Source: CALCNS01 sp964425745 (GTDB lineage: Bacteria > Bacillota > JAAYKD01). From it: 64,000 bases of DNA. The notes beneath the pieces were generated by a model that had not been told where the DNA came from, did not search any database, and saw nothing but the letters and a program-made list of their open reading frames with translations. Both the position numbers and the translations under genes were made by a program. Location of the stretch: assembly GCA_964425745.1 (NCBI GenBank), contig CAYRNW010000009.1, positions 1 to 64,000 of the forward strand. The letters run 5' to 3'. Below, piece by piece: positions 59,805-64,000 of the stretch; positions within the stretch are counted from its first letter, which is position 1; each line of letters starts with the position of its first letter.

Positions 59805-60674
59805 TTAATAGAGCTCTCCCATTACTACAAATCGAACATCTTTCAGAATTTGCATATTTTCTTCAAAACTGAATCCGTCAATCGTGGTGCCAACTTTTTT
59901 TAGCACACCGTCAACAGCACCGCAATCTGCCATGGCAAGAATCATGGCCTCTTCTTTTTCATCGGTGTGAAGAACATTATTACCAGCCATTACACTTAAT
60001 AATCCTGCTAAGCCAATACCTCCCCAATTGGAAACCCCGCAAGCCAGAAGGATATCGGCCTCAAAAGCGGCTGCTATGGTTTCACCTAAAGGTACTTGCT
60101 GGATGATCCGATCTTTGACTTTACCCATGCCGACTTCGTTTCCGCCGTCACCAATGCAAACGGTGGGAATCTTGTGGTTACGCGCATGGTAAAAGAGAAA
60201 ATCGGTATCTGGGCAGAAGCTTGTGATATCTAATGCGTGCATGCTGTAGACCTTACCCTCTTCTGTACGACCGGGACGTTCCAAACCTACCAATAAATCA
60301 GGTTTAAATGTGTCCCATGCAGAGAGCAATTCCACCTCGCTTTGTTCGTTACGACGTATCAGCAAGGTCGCTTTCAAATCCATGACGGTAATCAATCGGT
60401 TAAGAATCGTTTCGCTGTAGGGATCGGTAATCAACAAAACTTGTTTGCTCAATTTCTCTAAAGCAGCGGCTAAAGCAATGGAACCCGAAGGTCCATCGGT
60501 TTCGCCAATTCCGCAAGCTGCAATGGCAAACCCCGTGACAATCACGATTCGCTGGGCATCAAAGAGCAAATGGGCAGCTTGCGCAAAGTCCTCGGGGACA
60601 GACATGTTGTGAGTTCCGCGTTGTTCGGTATGGCGGCTGCAAATCTCAAAGATTTGCTCAGTTGCCGACTTCAT
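59805..60674 (-). CDS. DUF4392 protein, D-glutamate cyclase catalytic-half homologue
   Basis: A 289-residue protein of the DUF4392 family, which forms the C-terminal part of vertebrate D-glutamate cyclase (DGLUCY). Conserved blocks are IVIVTGFAIAACGIGETDGPSGSIALA near residue 45, LLVGLERPGRTEEGKVYSM, CIGDGGNEVGMGK and LLACGVSNWGGIGLAGLLS. The family converts D-glutamate to 5-oxo-D-proline. It starts 19 bases after the DUF1445 gene, which matches the N-terminal half, so the pair should act together. Confidence 0.88.
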   Translation of the reverse strand: MKSATEQIFEICSRHTEQRGTHNMSVPEDFAQAAHLLFDAQRIVIVTGFAIAACGIGETDGPSGSIALAAALEKLSKQVLLITDPYSETILNRLITVMDLKATLLIRRNEQSEVELLSAWDTFKPDLLVGLERPGRTEEGKVYSMHALDITSFCPDTDFLFYHARNHKIPTVCIGDGGNEVGMGKVKDRIIQQVPLGETIAAAFEADILLACGVSNWGGIGLAGLLSVMAGNNVLHTDEKEEAMILAMADCGAVDGVLKKVGTTIDGFSFEENMQILKDVRFVVMGELY

Positions 60675-60693
60675 GTTTTGTTACCTCGTTTCG

Positions 60694-61479
60694 TTATTTG
60701 CTGGCAAATTCACTGTTGAGTTTATCGGTGATGAACATATGACCCGGGGCATGGGTAATGACCAAGGGCAATTTAGCCTGCTCAATCACCGCTTGGGGTG
60801 TGACCCCACAAGCCCAAAAGACGGGAATTTCGTCTTCGTGTATATCTACCGGCTGACCGTAGTCGGGTTTTTGCAAATCGGTGATTCCGATTTGCTGGGG
60901 ATGGCCAATTTGAATTGGTCCGCCATGTACTCGGGGGAAGCGGGCCGTGATTTCAGCAGCGCGCTTGGCGCTCGCCGGTGTCATGGGGCGCATGCTGACC
61001 ACAGTGGGTCCGTGGAATACACCTACACCTTGGGTGGGAAGATTGGTTTTATACATCGGCACGTTTCTGTTCATACTGATATGACGGATCTCTATGCCGG
61101 CTTGTAGTAGGGCTTCTTCAAAAGAAAAACTGCAGCCGATTAGAAAGCCAACGAAATCATCTTGCCAGAGTTCGGTGATATTCAAGCATTCTTCTGTGCG
61201 AATGCCGTTGCGGTAAACAAAATAGCGGGGTAAATCAGTGCGCAAATCCGCTTGCGCTATTTCGCGGATACGAGGATCTCCCGGTTTGGTGATTTCAAGC
61301 ACCGGGCAAGGTTTTGGATTTTTCGCGGTAAAGGCTTCGAAATCTTTAGCATAACGTTCCGGCAAAATGACCAAATTGGCCTGGGCATAGCCTCCGCACA
61401 TACCGGCGGTAGGACCGGTGATTTCTTCGCGGCGAATCAGGGTTCGAACTTCAGCTGGGGTGGCGGTTAAAAGATTCAT
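60694..61479 (-). CDS. DUF1445 putative hydro-lyase, D-glutamate cyclase N-half homologue
   Basis: A 261-residue protein of the DUF1445 (YcsI/PsqH) family, annotated as putative hydro-lyase. Signature segments are TGPTAGMCGGYAQANLVILP, VGFLIGCSFSFEEALLQAG, NVPMYKTN, VVSMRPMT and RVHGGPIQIGHP, with HAPGHMFITD at the end. In vertebrates it is fused to DUF4392. AAAGGCAGG precedes ATG 61479. It is the first gene of a two-gene operon running away from the valS leader. Confidence 0.9.
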   Translation of the reverse strand: MNLLTATPAEVRTLIRREEITGPTAGMCGGYAQANLVILPERYAKDFEAFTAKNPKPCPVLEITKPGDPRIREIAQADLRTDLPRYFVYRNGIRTEECLNITELWQDDFVGFLIGCSFSFEEALLQAGIEIRHISMNRNVPMYKTNLPTQGVGVFHGPTVVSMRPMTPASAKRAAEITARFPRVHGGPIQIGHPQQIGITDLQKPDYGQPVDIHEDEIPVFWACGVTPQAVIEQAKLPLVITHAPGHMFITDKLNSEFASK

Positions 61480-61563
61480 CGCAGTACCTGCCTTTCTTTT
61501 TGTAAACGAACTTTTCTTTCATTATAAGGTTCTCATCTACTTCCGTCAAGAAACAAGTTTATC

Positions 61564-61592
61564 TTGACATAAACTATCAGTTTTGCTATACT
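61564..61592 (+). promoter_or_regulatory. Promoter of the valS T-box transcript
   Basis: TTGACA (61564-61569) and TATACT (61587-61592) are separated by 17 bases. Confidence 0.85.
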
Positions 61593-61599
61593 CAGAGCA

Positions 61600-61866
61600 A
61601 TTCTAAACTATGAGCAATGAAGAAGAGGAGTAGGTTCGTTTCTGCGGCACAGAGAAAAGACGGCTGGTGCGAGTCTTTGCAAAGAACGAATTGAAGTAGC
61701 TTCAGAGCTGTGTTTTCCAACAGGATTCTCAGTAGGAAACACCGGTAGGTTCCGCCGTTATACGGAAAAGCATAAAGCGCGAAGGGTGACCTTCGAATTT
61801 AGGTGGTACCGCGGATTATCGTCCTATTCGTCCTAAAGCATGAGTTTTTTTCATGCTTTCAGGGCG
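61600..61866 (+). promoter_or_regulatory. T-box leader of valS
   Basis: The 420 bases before valS hold a T-box riboswitch. The conserved T-box AGGTGGTACCGCGG lies at 61802-61815, and an upstream stem I region begins with GAGGAGTAGG (61626-61635). The intrinsic terminator is a 15-bp stem (CGTCCTAAAGCATGA at 61830-61844 with 61852-61866), followed by TTTTCTTATTTT. Uncharged tRNA-Val should pair with a specifier codon; GTA at 61696-61698 is one candidate, not proven. The region from 61480 to the promoter holds nothing else I can identify. Confidence 0.92.
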
Positions 61867-61899
61867 TTTTCTTATTTTAACAGAGGAGGGATTTTTCAG

Positions 61900-64000
61900 A
61901 TGATGGATGGTAAGTATCAATTTCAAACTGCTGAAAAGCAAATGCAAGATTTTTGGCAAGAACATCAGGTCTATGCCTACAGCAAAACCGACCCCAAAGC
62001 ACCGCTATATTCCATAGACACACCACCCCCTACCGTTAGCGGTAGCTTACACATTGGCCATATCTTTTCTTACACTCAAGCCGAGATGATCGCGCGCTTC
62101 CAGCGCATGCAAGGAAAGCGGGTGTTCTATCCGTTTGGCTTCGATGATAACGGCTTGCCTACAGAACGATTGGTGGAAAAAGAGAAGAAGATTTATGCAA
62201 AGGATGTACCGCGCAGTGAATTCATCGTTCAATGTGTGGAGACTGCTTCCAAATATGAAGCAGAATTCAAAGAACTCTGGCAATCTTTAGGTTTGTCAGT
62301 GGATTGGGATCTGCAGTATCAGACAGTCAGCCCCTTATCTCAAAAGGTATCTCAACGCTCCTTCTTGGATTTAGTATCAAAAGGCAAAGCTTATATTAAA
62401 GAATCGCCGGTTTTGTGGTGCACCGAGTGTCATACCGCCATTGCACAATCGGAGTTGGATACCGCTGAAGCTCCTTCCCGTTTTAACGATATCATCTTCT
62501 TGGTAGAGGATAAGCCGCTATTGATCGCCACCACACGTCCGGAATTACTCAATGCCGTTGTATGCCTTTTTGTGCATCCGGAAGACGAACGCTACACTTC
62601 TTACATAGGCAAAGAAGCCGTGGTTCCCCTCTTTGATTACAAGGTTCCGATTAAAGCCGACCCCAAGGTGAACAAGGAAAAAGGCACCGGCGTGGTTATG
62701 TGCGCAACCTTTGGCGACTCAACCGACAGCGAATGGTTCATGCAATACAACCTACCCTACCGCAAGGTGATTTTACCCAATGGTCGCATTGATGAAAGCG
62801 TTCCCTTTATTGGTGGTATGAAAGTCCATGCCGCTCGTCAAGAAAGCTTGCGTTTGTTGGAAGAAAAGGGCCTCATGGTCAAATCAGAGGAGATCGTTCA
62901 TAGCGTTTCCACCCATGAGCGATGTGGAAAACCGATTGAAATCATTCCTTCCCGCCAATGGTATATCGATGTATTGAACTTAAAAGACCGCCTGATGCAA
63001 GCCGCCGATCAAATCAACTGGTATCCGGAAAGCATGAAGTTCCGGTATACCTCATGGGTAGAAAACCTCAAGTGGGACTGGTGTATCTCCCGGCAACGCT
63101 ATTTTGGCGTGCCATTCCCGGTTTGGTATTGTAAAGAATGCGGCACACCGGTATTCGCTTCAGAAGATCAGTTGCCGGTGAATCCGCTGGAAACACCATA
63201 CCAAGGCACCTGCAGTTGTGGATGTACTGAGTTTATTCCTGAATCAGCAGTCTTAGATACCTGGCATACTTCTTCGGTAACCCCGTTGATCAATGCACGT
63301 TTTGGTGAAGCAGATAGCATTGCCGAAGAGCTGTTACCGATGACCATGCGAGCCCAAGCGCACGAAATCATTCGCACCTGGGCATTCTATACCATTGTCA
63401 AGAGCTTATATCATTTTGATGAAATGCCCTGGAAAGATATTATGATCAGTGGATTTGTTCTAGCCAAAAAAGGCGAAAAGATTAGCAAATCCAAAGGCAA
63501 TGCAGCCATGTCACCACCGGCTTTAATCAAAGAATACTCTGCCGATATCTTACGTTATTGGACTGCCAATTCCCGGTTGGGCACCGACACCTTCTTTTCA
63601 ACCGATGAATTGACCATTGCCAGACGTTTTGTCACCAAACTCTGGAACGCCTCCAAATTCGCGATTTCGCATTTGGGTGATTTCGATATCACGCATCAAC
63701 CAGAATTATTGCCAATTGACCGTTGGATGATTGAACGCACCAATCAGACAATCAAAACCGCCAGTGAGCTATTGAACGAATATGAAATTGGCTCGGCACG
63801 ACATGAGCTTGATGATTTCTTCTGGAAAGATTTATGCGATTACTATTTGGAAATCGTCAAAGAACGCTTATACCAGCCGGAAGTTCATGGCCATGCCCAG
63901 CGTCGTAGTGGCCAATATGCACTTTACTATGCGTTGATTAACGTCCTCAAACTCTATGCACCGTATGTGCCTCATATTACTGAATACATTTATCAGGCGT
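61900..64000 (+). CDS. valS: Valyl-tRNA synthetase, archaeal-type, 3' end outside window
   Basis: The frame stays open from ATG 61900 (after GAGGAGGG, nine bases) to the window edge: 700 codons of an expected 800-900. Class I signatures are GSLHIGHIFSY near residue 47 and KISKSKGN near residue 528. The GFDDNGLPTERLVEK segment is characteristic of the archaeal-type ValRS found in a minority of bacteria, rather than the common bacterial type. The editing domain (TTRPELLNAV, VMCATFGDSTD) is present, followed by the anticodon-binding domain start (DRWMIERTNQT). It is regulated by the T-box leader. Confidence 0.95.
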   Translation, partial: MMDGKYQFQTAEKQMQDFWQEHQVYAYSKTDPKAPLYSIDTPPPTVSGSLHIGHIFSYTQAEMIARFQRMQGKRVFYPFGFDDNGLPTERLVEKEKKIYAKDVPRSEFIVQCVETASKYEAEFKELWQSLGLSVDWDLQYQTVSPLSQKVSQRSFLDLVSKGKAYIKESPVLWCTECHTAIAQSELDTAEAPSRFNDIIFLVEDKPLLIATTRPELLNAVVCLFVHPEDERYTSYIGKEAVVPLFDYKVPIKADPKVNKEKGTGVVMCATFGDSTDSEWFMQYNLPYRKVILPNGRIDESVPFIGGMKVHAARQESLRLLEEKGLMVKSEEIVHSVSTHERCGKPIEIIPSRQWYIDVLNLKDRLMQAADQINWYPESMKFRYTSWVENLKWDWCISRQRYFGVPFPVWYCKECGTPVFASEDQLPVNPLETPYQGTCSCGCTEFIPESAVLDTWHTSSVTPLINARFGEADSIAEELLPMTMRAQAHEIIRTWAFYTIVKSLYHFDEMPWKDIMISGFVLAKKGEKISKSKGNAAMSPPALIKEYSADILRYWTANSRLGTDTFFSTDELTIARRFVTKLWNASKFAISHLGDFDITHQPELLPIDRWMIERTNQTIKTASELLNEYEIGSARHELDDFFWKDLCDYYLEIVKERLYQPEVHGHAQRRSGQYALYYALINVLKLYAPYVPHITEYIYQA

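Noticed and set aside
1..64000. CRISPR arrays and tRNA or rRNA genes
   Set aside because: No regularly spaced repeats and no tRNA-like GGTTCRA arms with matching acceptor stems were seen.

Overview
The window looks like chromosomal DNA of an anaerobic, low-to-moderate GC Bacillota, most likely a clostridial lineage. The reasons are Shine-Dalgarno sites of the AGGAGG type ahead of nearly every gene, frequent GTG and TTG starts, an [FeFe] hydrogenase operon, an A-type flavodiiron protein, a UPF0182 membrane protein, DegV, CsoR/CopA, a Ktr/Trk potassium system and a T-box leader. I cannot name the genus from sequence alone.

Layout. 1-0.84 kb: 3' tip of a group II intron, then a HigB/HigA-like toxin-antitoxin pair with an operator-bearing promoter. 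0.9-5 kb: a TipA-type MerR regulator facing a ppx-ppk1 polyphosphate operon. 5.1-12.8 kb: flavodiiron protein, ATP-grasp ligase, metallo-hydrolase, M20 peptidase, tyrosine-phosphatase-like protein, glutathione peroxidase and ferritin, with an oxidative-stress and hydrolase flavour. 11.8-17 kb: a zinc-ribbon/TPM pair, a 360-bp inverted-repeat element, glycerate and uridine kinases, and a D-threonine-aldolase-like enzyme. 17.2-24 kb: the most striking region. A NuoE-like protein, a NuoF-GltD fusion and a full-length [FeFe] hydrogenase are followed by an orphan response regulator with Glu at the phospho-acceptor position and a small DtxR/MntR-like regulator. 24-28 kb: a GlmL-like ATPase with two unrecognised partners. 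28-36.8 kb: a YitT-like gene broken by an in-frame TGA, a D-aminoacylase, an AbrB-type permease, UPF0182, an amidohydrolase and an EIIC-like permease. 36.9-42.2 kb: an ATPase and three MATE exporters, two of them tandem paralogues. 42.3-47.4 kb: a frameshifted conserved gene, an aminotransferase with no normal start codon, a TetR/FMN-binding/flavodoxin operon, and a lipoprotein with a zinc-ribbon protein. 47.5-54.3 kb: DegV, MarR, a fourth MATE, and a copA-csoR operon in which the copA 3' end looks able to make a free CopZ. 54.4-59.8 kb: Ktr/Trk potassium uptake with two RCK genes, and a KdpDE-like two-component system. 59.8-61.5 kb: two genes that match the two halves of vertebrate D-glutamate cyclase. 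61.5 kb to the end: a T-box leader and an archaeal-type valS cut off by the window edge.

How the genes may work together. The hydrogenase set probably balances H2, NAD(H), ferredoxin and, through the added GltD-like module, NADP(H). Several scattered enzymes (D-aminoacylase, D-glutamate cyclase halves, D-threonine-aldolase-like protein, D-Ala-D-Ala-ligase-like protein) suggest active D-amino-acid turnover.

The strongest leads are: the four-cofactor hydrogenase architecture; a 51-nt copy of the start of the hydrogenase-linked regulator gene captured inside the inverted-repeat element 9 kb away; the D-to-E receiver domain; the internal CopZ start in copA; and three genes with unusual decoding (in-frame TGA, -1 frameshift, ATT or ACG start). 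No tRNA, rRNA or CRISPR array was seen.
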